Origin: Nanobdellota archaeon
GTDB taxonomy: Archaea > Nanobdellota > Nanobdellia > Woesearchaeales > UBA583
Length of the DNA stretch: 57,971 nt
NCBI GenBank assembly: GCA_022565615.1
Contig: JAIUMM010000006.1
Coordinates: 1-57,971 of the forward strand
Reading direction: 5' to 3'
A program made the translations under genes and the position numbers. Below, piece by piece: positions 34,993-43,172 of this stretch (position 1 is its first letter; each line of letters begins with the position of its first letter). Below the pieces are notes generated by a model. That model was not told the origin of the DNA, made no database searches, and saw only the letters and a program-made list of their open reading frames with translations.

Positions 34993-35478
34993 ATGAATAA
35001 AGACTCAAAATATGAACAAAAATTCAAAATTAATTATATTACTAATTATGTTGGATTAAAAAATTTAATAATTTTTCTAATTATAGTTTTATCTTTAGTA
35101 TTATTTGATCAATTAATTAAATTAGAGTTCTGTACAACTCAAGTATTATTTTCAAAATGTATTTTAAATACAGGCTCAGCATATAGTATGTTTTCATCTA
35201 TTGGACTTTATTCTTTAGTTATTGCTATACTTGGAGTATTAATGAGTATCATTTTACTTATGTATAATTCTTATTTTATTAAAGAATTTGGAATGACTCT
35301 AACATCTTTACTTATGGCTGGAATCATATCAAATACTATCGATAGAGTATTTATTGGAGCAGTAAGAGATATGCTTTCAATCCCATTTATTCATTTTTTT
35401 GGAATTTTTAATGTAGCAGATATATATCTCACAATTGCGGGTTTATATATATTATATATACTTTTAAGTTCAAAATAA
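34993..35478 (+). CDS. lspA: prolipoprotein signal peptidase (LspA-like)
   Basis: 161 residues from the ATG at 34993; the frame reaches back to 34915, inside the divergent gene. Four membrane helices. Family motifs are present: DQLIK (39-43), NTGSAYSMF (from 59), SNTIDRVFIGAVRDM and FNVADIY. The two catalytic Asp are Asp126 (in VRD) and Asp143 (in VAD). LspA cuts the signal peptide of lipidated prolipoproteins in bacteria. Classic LspA is generally absent from archaea, so it is notable here next to a lipobox protein at 21426. No lgt or lnt is in the window. Confidence 0.8.
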   Translation: MNKDSKYEQKFKINYITNYVGLKNLIIFLIIVLSLVLFDQLIKLEFCTTQVLFSKCILNTGSAYSMFSSIGLYSLVIAILGVLMSIILLMYNSYFIKEFGMTLTSLLMAGIISNTIDRVFIGAVRDMLSIPFIHFFGIFNVADIYLTIAGLYILYILLSSK

Positions 35479-35563
35479 TTTGAAATATATTAAAGTAATT
35501 TGTATTTTCATAACTTTATAAGAATAACTAAATATTTTATATAACTTTGATTATTATTTTTAT

Positions 35564-36175
35564 ATGTATATCGTACACGCATTAATAGATGGGTTAAAGG
35601 TACTTAGCTTTGATAAGCAGGTAATTAGAAGAGTTTCTAAGGAGAAGAGTCTTGAAGATATTTTTTTAAGCACTCTCTTTGTAAACTATATGGTTGTATT
35701 AGTTTGCTTTTTAGTGATTGTTGCAATGGGAGGACAATTATATTTAGAAGATAGATTATTAAATATGCCTGTATTAATGGGACTATTATTGATGTATCCA
35801 TTTGCATTCAATATTGTAGTTTATGCAATTTATTCATTATTTGGATTGATGGCTGAGTTAGTAAATACTAAAAATCATGTAAGACCACTACTCTCAACAG
35901 GATTTCATTCAGCAATTGCATATGCTCCAATTTTATATGGTATTGCAGTAATTACAACTGCATCAATTACTCTTGGACTTATTTTATTTACAGTATTTGC
36001 AATTTACTTTTTAGTGATTATGTTTTACATCATTTCAACAATTTACAAATATTCATTTGCACAATCAATGATGGTATTATTAATTCCTTTATTAATTGCA
36101 GGAATTGCTTTAACTATTCTCTCTGTATTTGTGCCACAAATTAGTCAAAATATTATTGCATTTGTGTTTGCTTAG
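35564..36175 (+). CDS. Yip1-family membrane protein
   Basis: 203 residues with about five hydrophobic helices and a cytosolic N-terminus. The layout, including the conserved-looking Pro in the second helix (LMYPFAFNIVVYAI) and helix-rich C-terminal half, fits YIP1-domain proteins, which are widespread in archaea and of unclear biochemical function (vesicle traffic in eukaryotes). The assignment rests on topology and general resemblance. It follows lspA on the same strand after 85 bases. Confidence 0.5.
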   Translation: MYIVHALIDGLKVLSFDKQVIRRVSKEKSLEDIFLSTLFVNYMVVLVCFLVIVAMGGQLYLEDRLLNMPVLMGLLLMYPFAFNIVVYAIYSLFGLMAELVNTKNHVRPLLSTGFHSAIAYAPILYGIAVITTASITLGLILFTVFAIYFLVIMFYIISTIYKYSFAQSMMVLLIPLLIAGIALTILSVFVPQISQNIIAFVFA

Positions 36176-36282
36176 TTCTTTTACTAAGTAATAAAAACTA
36201 TTTTTTTGTTTTTCTTATAAATTATTTAGGAATTTTAAAATTAATTAAAGTAGAATATTAGTAATAAAATTAATTATAGGAA

Positions 36283-36930
36283 TTATTTATATAAAATTAT
36301 TTTTCTAATTATTTCTTTTGAGACAGTTTCAATATCTTCATCCCCATTGACTTCTAAAATTTCAGCTTTATATACATTTAAAATTATTTCTTTAACTGTA
36401 TTAAAAATTTCTAATCTCTCATTAAATATTTGGGAAGTATCATCATCTCTTTGAATAAGAATTTCTCCATCATCATCACAAACTCCTTCAATTTTTGGCA
36501 TTAATTCTTTGAGTTGTGAGTTATAGAGTCTATGACATTTAGGGCAATAATATCTTGATGTAATTCTTGAAATGAGCTGAGTTTCATCAACATTTAAGAA
36601 AATTAATTTAATTGTATAATAATGATTTTTCAAAAATCCATATAACCAATATGCTTGATCTAATGTTCTAGGAATTCCATCTAAAATAATATCACTCTCG
36701 GACTTAAAATATTTTCTAAATATTTCAAATACATGTGAATCATTTAATAAAATTCCTTCTTTAAATACTTGTTTGTACAATAATGTTCCTGGTGTGAGTT
36801 CTTTTTTAATTAAATCACTCATAACATATCGTTTAAATCCAGTTTTATCTTCAAGTAACTTTCCTTGTGTCCCTTTTCCAGAACCAGGTGCTCCAAGCAT
36901 AATAATTGCAATTTTTTTTTTTGAATCCAT
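36283..36930 (-). CDS. adk: adenylate kinase with zinc-type lid
   Basis: 215 residues from the ATG at 36930 (MDSKKKIAIIMLG is a good family start). Walker A GAPGSGKGTQ (13-22), the DGIPRTLDQ strand (84-92) and the lid with Cys129-x2-Cys132, Cys151 and Asp152-154 match the long bacterial-type Adk that binds zinc in the lid. It interconverts ATP, ADP and AMP. Archaea more often use AdkA, so this gene is bacterial in type. Confidence 0.9.
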   Translation of the reverse strand: MDSKKKIAIIMLGAPGSGKGTQGKLLEDKTGFKRYVMSDLIKKELTPGTLLYKQVFKEGILLNDSHVFEIFRKYFKSESDIILDGIPRTLDQAYWLYGFLKNHYYTIKLIFLNVDETQLISRITSRYYCPKCHRLYNSQLKELMPKIEGVCDDDGEILIQRDDDTSQIFNERLEIFNTVKEIILNVYKAEILEVNGDEDIETVSKEIIRKIILYK

Positions 36931-36955
36931 TTTAATATTACTTGTATATTTATTT

Positions 36956-37054
36956 TCAAACAATTACTCTATTATATATAATTATAGCTAAAAACAACCA
37001 AAGTAAACTTATAATTGAGATTATAATTAAGTATGTTTGAAATTTTGTTCTCAT
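36956..37054 (-). CDS. possible 32-residue single-helix membrane protein
   Basis: An ATG at 37054 opens a frame of 32 codons ending in TGA. The product would have a basic start (MRTKFQTY), one hydrophobic helix (about 9-27) and a short tail. It lies 25 bases before the adk start on the same strand. The bias towards Ile, Leu and Tyr is also what AT-rich DNA gives by chance, so this is weakly supported. Confidence 0.25.
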   Translation of the reverse strand: MRTKFQTYLIIISIISLLWLFLAIIIYNRVIV

Positions 37055-37148
37055 ACATTAAATGTGAAAAAGAAGTATTTTTAATATATTGTAATATTAG
37101 AGTATAATAACAGAAATAATATTGTAAAAATTACACATTTTTAATCTG

Positions 37149-38213
37149 CTAATCTTTGATATTTTTAACAAAAGGCTCCTCTTCTACTGTAATATAGGGT
37201 TTTGGTTGAGAATATGAGATATTTGTTGTAGCTCTATCTCTTCTTAAATATCCAAGCCATGCAATCATAGCACCATTATCCATACACAAAGAAAGAGGAG
37301 TAGTCGTATATGTAACTTTGATACTTTGACACATTAGTGTTGTCATTTCACAAAACCTCTTTGATGAAGCAACTCCTCCAACTAATACTAACTCTTTTTG
37401 ACATGTATAACAAAGAGCTCTTTTAGCTACTTCTTGAATCATTGCAAAGCAGTTTTCAACAAGTGAGTAAGACAAATCATAAATAAGTTGTTCTTTTGAT
37501 TCATAGTATTTATTTTTATCTTTAGAAACTTTAACAATTCCTTCTTTTGTTTCAAATTCCACAATTCGTTGTTTTACAAAATTAATAATTCCAGAAAATG
37601 CAACATTCATACCTTTAATAGTATAAGGGAGTTCAAACAATTCTTCTCCTAATTTAGCATAACTATCAATAATTGGCCCTCCTGGGAATCCAAGTCCCAT
37701 AATTCTTGCACAAGAGTCTAAACAATTTCCAAGTCCAACATCTTCAGTTTCACCATATACAACATATGTTCCTTGTGAGTTAACTCCTGCTACTTGAGAG
37801 TTAACTCCAGTAATATTTACAAAAAGAGGATTTTTAAATCCGCTAACCATTTTTCCAATTTCATAATGTGATTGGATGTGATTTACACCAACTAGAGGAA
37901 TTTGAAGCGTTTTACTTAACGTTTTAGCGACTAAACATCCAATTTTAAGCGAATTACCAAGACCTGGGCCTTGAGAAAATGAAATCAAATCAATGTTACT
38001 TAAATTTAAACCTTGCATTTTAAGTTCATTAACTGCTTTTAAAAGTGTTTGATTAAAATTTGTCACATGATATTTAGTAAGTTTACGAGGATCCATTCCT
38101 GAATCTTGGGAAGTATATACATTTTTCACATTTACTATTACATTTTGTAATTTTGAATCAACAATTCCAATTCCAAATGTGTGAGCTGTACACTCAATTC
38201 CTAATATTAACAT
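37149..38213 (-). CDS. kae1: Kae1/TsaD, tRNA threonylcarbamoyltransferase subunit
   Basis: 354 residues. Kae1 is the catalytic subunit of the KEOPS complex, which makes t6A37 on tRNAs reading ANN codons. GIECTAHTFGIGI opens the ASKHA fold; His112 and His116 (VNHIQSH) bind the metal; GNCLDSCARIMGLGFPGGPIID and CMDNGAMIAWLG complete the active site. The usual S-G-G-N-T-Q strand is replaced by TGVNSQ and is followed by a second GVNSQ. The Bud32 kinase is not fused and is not in the window. Confidence 0.92.
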   Translation of the reverse strand: MLILGIECTAHTFGIGIVDSKLQNVIVNVKNVYTSQDSGMDPRKLTKYHVTNFNQTLLKAVNELKMQGLNLSNIDLISFSQGPGLGNSLKIGCLVAKTLSKTLQIPLVGVNHIQSHYEIGKMVSGFKNPLFVNITGVNSQVAGVNSQGTYVVYGETEDVGLGNCLDSCARIMGLGFPGGPIIDSYAKLGEELFELPYTIKGMNVAFSGIINFVKQRIVEFETKEGIVKVSKDKNKYYESKEQLIYDLSYSLVENCFAMIQEVAKRALCYTCQKELVLVGGVASSKRFCEMTTLMCQSIKVTYTTTPLSLCMDNGAMIAWLGYLRRDRATTNISYSQPKPYITVEEEPFVKNIKD

Positions 38214-38344
38214 AACTATTATAATATATGATAATTTATTAATATTAGTATATTTAAAATCATAAAAATATTAATAATGGTATAACTTTAGTTAATCTCT
38301 AATGAGTACAAAGTTATTTAAATTTAAATAGTTGATATTTAGGT

Positions 38345-38533
38345 ATGTCAATTGAATATCATTTACAAATTTATAAAGATCAAAATAATGAACTTAAATC
38401 TATCTCAAAACTTGATTTAAGAGAAGCAAATTTTACAGAACTATCAGTTTTAAAAGCTGATATCGAAATTAATCTTGAAAAAATTAATCAAAGTCTAAGA
38501 GAAATTAAAGAAAAGTCTTCTAAAAATTTATAG
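38345..38533 (+). CDS. small hypothetical protein
   Basis: 62 residues, not recognised. It is charged and helical, with Leu/Ile/Glu/Lys in a coiled-coil-like pattern in the second half (EINLEKINQSLREIKEKS), and has no membrane segment. It has an AT-rich upstream region with TTTAAATTTAAATA about 20-30 bases before the ATG. Confidence 0.45.
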   Translation: MSIEYHLQIYKDQNNELKSISKLDLREANFTELSVLKADIEINLEKINQSLREIKEKSSKNL

Positions 38534-38627
38534 TTATTTTTAGTAAAATTTATTTATTCATATTAAAATTATTAGTTATCTTAAGAATTATTTATTACTA
38601 ATTTTTAAAAAATATTATTGTAAAAAT

Positions 38628-39602
38628 TTAATTTCTCTTTTGTAGAGAAAGTAAATCTTCAGTTGTAAGAGTCATTCCTTTTTTCATAAGTTGATCTTCA
38701 AATTCTTTTTGTTTCTTTGAATTATCAACATTATTATTTCCTCTTGTAAATGTTCTCTTTTTCTTTTTCTTAATTGGAGCATCATCTCCTAATTCTTCAA
38801 GAATTTGCTCTTCTTCTTTAAATAAATCTTTTAATGTTTTACTTAATTCAACATATGTTTTTTTATGTTCTCTAAAGTCTTCAAATGCTTGTTTTTTCTG
38901 ATCTCTTAATTTATCAATCTCTTTATATTTTTGCTTTTTATCCTTACTAATAAGTCTAATTTGTTTATATAAAGATCTAATTTTTTTCTCAATAGTATTA
39001 TATTTTTTTCTAATTTCATAATACTCTTTTTTAACAGCTTTAAATTCTTGAGCCTCAGGAGAATTATCTTCTTCTTCATTTTTAGAACTCGTATCTCTAG
39101 GAGTTTTGTTAAATTGAGAAGCTGCTTCTTTTAATTCATGAATTTCTTTTGAAATTTCAGCTTCTTTATCTAAACTAAGTACTTGAGTTTGTACTTTATG
39201 TTCTAATGCTTCAAGTTGTTTTTGAGCTTTTTGAGGAGAAATCTTTCTATTTTTCAAATCTTGAGAATTATCATGACTAGTTGAAGTAGTAACTCGAGGT
39301 TTTTTATTTGATTTAACTTTTTCAAGTGTTTCTTCAAATACTTGTTTTAGTTTTTCATACTCAGTTTTAACTTCTTCATATTCTTGTTTATGAGTTTCTA
39401 ATTCTTTATTAATCTCATCCAAATTGTTTTCTGCTTCTATTTTTTTAACTTCTTCATAGAGAGAATTAATTTGCTCACTAAATTCTTCACCCGCTGTGAA
39501 AAATTCTTCTTTAATTTTTTTCTTTTCAAAAAAATCTTTTTTTAAATCTCTGATTTTATTTTGAACTGTAATCAATTCTTCGTGAATTGCCTTTTTTTCC
39601 AT
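38628..39602 (-). CDS. archaeal coiled-coil protein (COG1340-like)
   Basis: 324 residues, almost entirely charged helix with Glu/Lys/Gln repeats. The central segment KISPQKAQKQLEALEHKVQTQVLSLDKEAEI matches the characteristic core of archaeal COG1340 coiled-coil proteins, which are conserved near translation genes and, as I recall, have been linked to ribosomes. A basic KKKKKRTF patch lies near the C-terminus. It lies 151 bases downstream of the P1 gene on the same strand. A separate transcript from its own promoter is likely. Confidence 0.65.
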   Translation of the reverse strand: MEKKAIHEELITVQNKIRDLKKDFFEKKKIKEEFFTAGEEFSEQINSLYEEVKKIEAENNLDEINKELETHKQEYEEVKTEYEKLKQVFEETLEKVKSNKKPRVTTSTSHDNSQDLKNRKISPQKAQKQLEALEHKVQTQVLSLDKEAEISKEIHELKEAASQFNKTPRDTSSKNEEEDNSPEAQEFKAVKKEYYEIRKKYNTIEKKIRSLYKQIRLISKDKKQKYKEIDKLRDQKKQAFEDFREHKKTYVELSKTLKDLFKEEEQILEELGDDAPIKKKKKRTFTRGNNNVDNSKKQKEFEDQLMKKGMTLTTEDLLSLQKRN

Positions 39603-39753
39603 TTTTAATTTATTGTAATGTAATAATTAGTACTTTTTTTATTTAATTAAGAAAGCTAACTTAGGATAAAAATATTTATGTGATTTTGATTCTTATATTG
39701 ATTAAATATAATAATTTTAAGTTTTAAACTTTAAATTTTTAAAAACTTGGGAT

Positions 39754-40053
39754 TTAGAATAAATCTCCAAGTCCAGCTGCTGCATCAACAGCAGGTGCTT
39801 CTTCTTTCTTTTCTTCTTTAGCAACTTCAGCAGCAGGAGCTGCAGCCACTGCACCAGCAGCAGCTACAGGAGCTGCAACAGCTGAATTTGCAATAACTTC
39901 TTCAATATTTACTCCATCAAGAGCTGCAACTAATGATTTAGCTTTAGCACTATCTGCTTCAACACCAGCAGCTTTTAGAACTGCTGTAATATTTGCTTCT
40001 GTAACATCTTTTCCTGCTTTATTTAAAAGCATAACTGCATATATGTATTCCAT
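39754..40053 (-). CDS. rpl12: 50S ribosomal stalk protein P1 (L12)
   Basis: 99 residues. The N-terminal helical domain MEYIYAVMLLNKAGKDVTEANI, an Ala-rich hinge, an acidic KEEKKEEAP region and the final AAGLGDLF are typical of archaeal P1. The C-terminal end contacts translation factors. It is the last gene of the L1-P0-P1 cluster; 71 bases separate it from the P0 gene. Confidence 0.95.
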   Translation of the reverse strand: MEYIYAVMLLNKAGKDVTEANITAVLKAAGVEADSAKAKSLVAALDGVNIEEVIANSAVAAPVAAAGAVAAAPAAEVAKEEKKEEAPAVDAAAGLGDLF

Positions 40054-40124
40054 TTTTATTTAGTATTAATGTATTGTAATATATAAATGTTATTTATATA
40101 TTTTATTTTTGTTTTATCTTAAAC

Positions 40125-41129
40125 TTAAAATAAATCAGCAAGTCCTGCTGATGAATCTTTTTGTTCTTCTTTAGGTGTTTCTTCTGGAGAAGAAGATTGT
40201 GTTGTTCCTTCATTTGCTTGAGAAGCAACTGGTTGTGCAATTACAAGACCAGCAGGTTGTAGCTCACTTGGAAGAGTTGAGGCAACTCCTGCCATTTGTG
40301 AGTTTGCTTTACTCAATAACAAATTTATTGTTTCAGCTGCAGGGTATGCAACTCCAACTCCTAAACCTAATGAATCTCTTCCAGCTGTACTTATGAAATG
40401 AGTAATATTCTCAATAGTATAGTATTCAAGTCCAATTGATAAAAAGTGTGCTCTTGCAGCTTCATTTGCAATATCAGCTATAATTGCTCCTTCATCAACT
40501 TCTAATACTCCTCTATCATAAATAGTACCTTCTTCATAAATTGCCTTAATGTTTAAACCAACTTCCATAGGTTCAATACCTAGTCTTGTTAAAATTTCTG
40601 CAAGTTTAGGACTAATTACATTTCCTTCTTTAACTGCAACTGAATCTTCTTTAATTTCAACTTTACCAGCATTAATTCCTGCTTTAATTTTCAAAGCTCC
40701 AAGCTCTCCAATAATTGGTCCTGGCGCAAATCCTGTAGGTCCTGCTGGAACAATAACATCTTTTGGTGCAATTGAACCAGGTTTTGCAGGAGCTGAGGAT
40801 TTGTTTTTTTGAACTGTTTTAAATAAAGTAAACGGATTTGCATTTGTGAAAATTAATCCAACTACTCCATTTGAATAATTATTTAATTCACTAATTGTAG
40901 GGAACTTTGTTTCAAGTTCTTGACATACAATTGAAATTAAATTTTTCTTAACAATTAAAACTTCTGCATCTTTTTTAATTGATGCTCTAATTCTTTGAAA
41001 TTGTGGTGCTGGAAGTCCTTCAACATCTAAAATACCAATAATTGAATATTTTTGAGCAAAATCTCTAATTCTTTTTGCAAAGTCTTGATTTCTTGCATTA
41101 ATTTTAGGATTATAATTTTCTAGTTCCAT
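40125..41129 (-). CDS. rplP0: 50S ribosomal protein L10 (P0)
   Basis: 334 residues, the full length for archaeal P0. RNA-binding N-terminal domain (GILDVEGLPAPQFQRIRASI), the inserted domain (PAGPTGFAPGPIIGELG), the helical spine that binds P1 dimers, and the C-terminal GLADLF shared with P1. Its ATG follows the L1 stop by one base, so L1 and P0 are translated from one message. Confidence 0.95.
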   Translation of the reverse strand: MELENYNPKINARNQDFAKRIRDFAQKYSIIGILDVEGLPAPQFQRIRASIKKDAEVLIVKKNLISIVCQELETKFPTISELNNYSNGVVGLIFTNANPFTLFKTVQKNKSSAPAKPGSIAPKDVIVPAGPTGFAPGPIIGELGALKIKAGINAGKVEIKEDSVAVKEGNVISPKLAEILTRLGIEPMEVGLNIKAIYEEGTIYDRGVLEVDEGAIIADIANEAARAHFLSIGLEYYTIENITHFISTAGRDSLGLGVGVAYPAAETINLLLSKANSQMAGVASTLPSELQPAGLVIAQPVASQANEGTTQSSSPEETPKEEQKDSSAGLADLF

Positions 41130-41130
41130 T

Positions 41131-41781
41131 TTATAACACCACCAATTTACTCATAGTAAATTTAATTCCAATATTGTTAATGTTATTCTCTCTATTCACT
41201 AATGTTTGAACAAGAGCTTGGTGAATTTGAACTATCTTTTCAGCAAGTTCTTCATCACTCTCATTTTCTGCTCCAATTGATGCTTGAAGAACCAAATTTT
41301 TACGAGTTTGTAAATGAACAGTTCTTTGTAATTTATCATATAAAGGTTGAAGTGGTGTTTTATCAGTAATAACCATTCCTAATTTAGGAGAAGGCATTTT
41401 ATTCATAGGTCCTAAAAATCGTCCAAATACTTGGGCGAATTGAGGCATGAAACTTGATTGTACAACGAATTTATCAAATTTGTGAGTGATAGTTCTAATT
41501 TTTTTCATATCACCTTTCATTGCCACCATATCATCTCCATAAAGAACATGATCAAACACACCTTCTGCTTCTTTCATTGTTTTATCAACGATAACGCAAA
41601 TTTTAAGAGGTTTAGGTTTAATAGGTGTTGTCATAGTAATTCCAACATCTACTTTGTGTTCTGGTTTTTTCAAATCAATTTGTTGCAAATTAATAACGAT
41701 ATCAAGAGATTGATTAAAATTTCTTTTAGGAGTCAATTCTCTTAATTCCTTAATTTTGTTAACAACATTTTGAGTATTCAT
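41131..41781 (-). CDS. rpl1: 50S ribosomal protein L1
   Basis: 216 residues. Archaeal L1: VGITMTTPIKPKPLKICVIVD, FGRFLGPMNKMPSPKLG and the C-terminal IGIKFTMSKLVVL. It binds 23S rRNA in the L1 stalk and, in Methanococcus, represses its own operon by binding a copy of the rRNA site in the mRNA. L11, often first in this operon, is absent here. The leader upstream contains two hairpins (see 41811-41849). Confidence 0.95.
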   Translation of the reverse strand: MNTQNVVNKIKELRELTPKRNFNQSLDIVINLQQIDLKKPEHKVDVGITMTTPIKPKPLKICVIVDKTMKEAEGVFDHVLYGDDMVAMKGDMKKIRTITHKFDKFVVQSSFMPQFAQVFGRFLGPMNKMPSPKLGMVITDKTPLQPLYDKLQRTVHLQTRKNLVLQASIGAENESDEELAEKIVQIHQALVQTLVNRENNINNIGIKFTMSKLVVL

Positions 41782-41810
41782 TTTTGTATTTTTTTAAAAT
41801 ATACTTCTTC

Positions 41811-41849
41811 TATATCTATTGATATAGTATAACGCGAAGATATGCGTTA
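41811..41849 (-). promoter_or_regulatory. structured 5' leader of the L1-P0-P1 operon
   Basis: The predicted transcript starts near 41850 and has a leader of about 70 nt with two hairpins: TAACGC/GCGTTA (41830-41849) at the 5' end and TATATC/GATATA with loop AATA (41811-41826). The first is GC-rich for this DNA. Autogenous control by L1 is a reasonable guess from other archaea, but I cannot match the hairpins to the 23S rRNA site. Confidence 0.4.
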
Positions 41850-41868
41850 ATTATACAAATTTTATGAG

Positions 41869-41880
41869 ATTTATAAATAT
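41869..41880 (-). promoter_or_regulatory. TATA-like promoter of the L1-P0-P1 operon
   Basis: ATATTTATAAAT on the minus strand, about 94 nt before the L1 ATG. It is far from the start codon compared with other genes here, which implies a real leader. Confidence 0.45.
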
Positions 41881-41924
41881 TTGGGAATACAATTATTTTT
41901 AAAAGATTATTCTTGTAATATTTT

Positions 41925-42470
41925 ATGATTAAATGTAGTAAATTTAAAAATAAAACTCTAAAAAATCAATTTATTAAAGGTCAATTTACTTCTCAAGCAC
42001 TTTTTGCAATTTTTATGCTTGTACTATTTATATGGATTTTAGTATATGGATATAATGCAGTAATTGGGGCTAGTCAAGATTTAAGTGATAGAGAACTTGA
42101 AGATTTGAGAATCTCAATAGAGCAGAGAACTTCAATTTGTTCAGAACAATCTCAAAGAGGAAGACTTGAAACACTTTCAATATCAATTCCTCAAATAACA
42201 CAATTATGTTATGTTCATGATTTTAATTTTATTGATTCTGATTTAGCAAATTTACTAAATAATTCAGGTGTAGTTGAAAATAGTATTATATTGTTAAATG
42301 GTCCTATAAATTATGAGTATTTACAAATAACATCAGAGAATATAACTCTTACTAATGAATTTATGATTTACGATATTATTCCTCTTCAAAGTGGTGCAGT
42401 TCTTGCAAGTTCAGGAAATAGATGTATTATTCAAGAAGGAAGAAGTATTGATTTTAGATTTCAATGTTAA
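41925..42470 (+). CDS. type IV pilin-like protein
   Basis: 181 residues. The N-terminus reads IKGQFTSQALFAIFMLVLFIW: the K-G-Q step before a hydrophobic helix is the class III (prepilin) signal of archaea, with probable cleavage after Gly. After the helix, an outside domain of about 130 residues contains four Cys (SICS, QLCY, RCII, final FQC) that could form two disulfides. It is probably a pilin or pseudopilin for the FlaJ-like system. It is divergent from the L1 operon. Confidence 0.6.
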   Translation: MIKCSKFKNKTLKNQFIKGQFTSQALFAIFMLVLFIWILVYGYNAVIGASQDLSDRELEDLRISIEQRTSICSEQSQRGRLETLSISIPQITQLCYVHDFNFIDSDLANLLNNSGVVENSIILLNGPINYEYLQITSENITLTNEFMIYDIIPLQSGAVLASSGNRCIIQEGRSIDFRFQC

Positions 42471-42532
42471 TTCTTATTTTTAAACTAAGTTTACGTGCTA
42501 AGGTTTAAAAGAGTGAAGTTTTTAGATATATT

Positions 42533-43108
42533 ATGAGTCAAGAAATTACAGATGAGTATAGAAATGAGATTACAGAGAAAATAATTTCTCAATTAGAAGA
42601 AGTATATGATCCTGAAATTCCAATTAATATTTATGATTTAGGTTTAATCTATAAAATCACATTAACTTCTTCAAATTCATGCCATATTTTAATGACATTA
42701 ACTTCTCCTACTTGTCCAACAGCTGAGTACATTCAAGCAATGGTTGAAGAAGCTGCAACAAATGTTCTTGAAATTGATGAATGTGATGTGGAGTTGACAT
42801 TTGAACCAAGATGGAATCCTGAGATGGTGTCACAAGAAGTAAGAGAGGAGATGGGATTTATTGTGCAAGATAGTGATACTGCACCTGAGCATGTTAAAAC
42901 AAGCATGAAAGAGCATGAGAATTTACAACTTCAAGAAACATTTAAAGGAGTTAATCAGGGCAGAAATTCAAATGTAGGAAGAGAAGAAGGAGCGGTGAGA
43001 GTTTGTTTTAATTGTTCAATTACTGAAGATAAATTACCTCTTCTTCAAGGAGTATATAAAGGAAGAGATGTGTTTATTTGTACAAAATGTATTATGAAGT
43101 ATCAATAA
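42533..43108 (+). CDS. SufT-like (DUF59) protein with C-terminal zinc ribbon
   Basis: 191 residues. The N-terminal 105 residues form a DUF59/MIP18 domain: VYDPEIPINIYDLGLIY (24-40) and MTLTSPTCPTAE with the conserved Cys61, then EPRWNPEMVS. SufT-type proteins help mature Fe-S proteins. A polar linker (about 115-150) leads to Cys158-x2-Cys161 and Cys183-x2-Cys186, a four-Cys zinc ribbon at the very end. I know DUF59 alone and fused to Mrp-type ATPases, not this ribbon fusion. sufC is at 30164. Confidence 0.8.
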   Translation: MSQEITDEYRNEITEKIISQLEEVYDPEIPINIYDLGLIYKITLTSSNSCHILMTLTSPTCPTAEYIQAMVEEAATNVLEIDECDVELTFEPRWNPEMVSQEVREEMGFIVQDSDTAPEHVKTSMKEHENLQLQETFKGVNQGRNSNVGREEGAVRVCFNCSITEDKLPLLQGVYKGRDVFICTKCIMKYQ

Positions 43109-43172
43109 AAACTGATTAAATATATATTTGAAAGTTAAAAATATTTATAAACTATTTATATAAAAAGTATTT

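Noticed and set aside
40549-40812. Long plus-strand open frame opposite the P0 gene.
   Set aside because: Antisense shadow of a certain ribosomal protein gene; its composition follows the P0 codons. The frames at 40175, 41458, 5527 and 6606 are the same kind of shadow.
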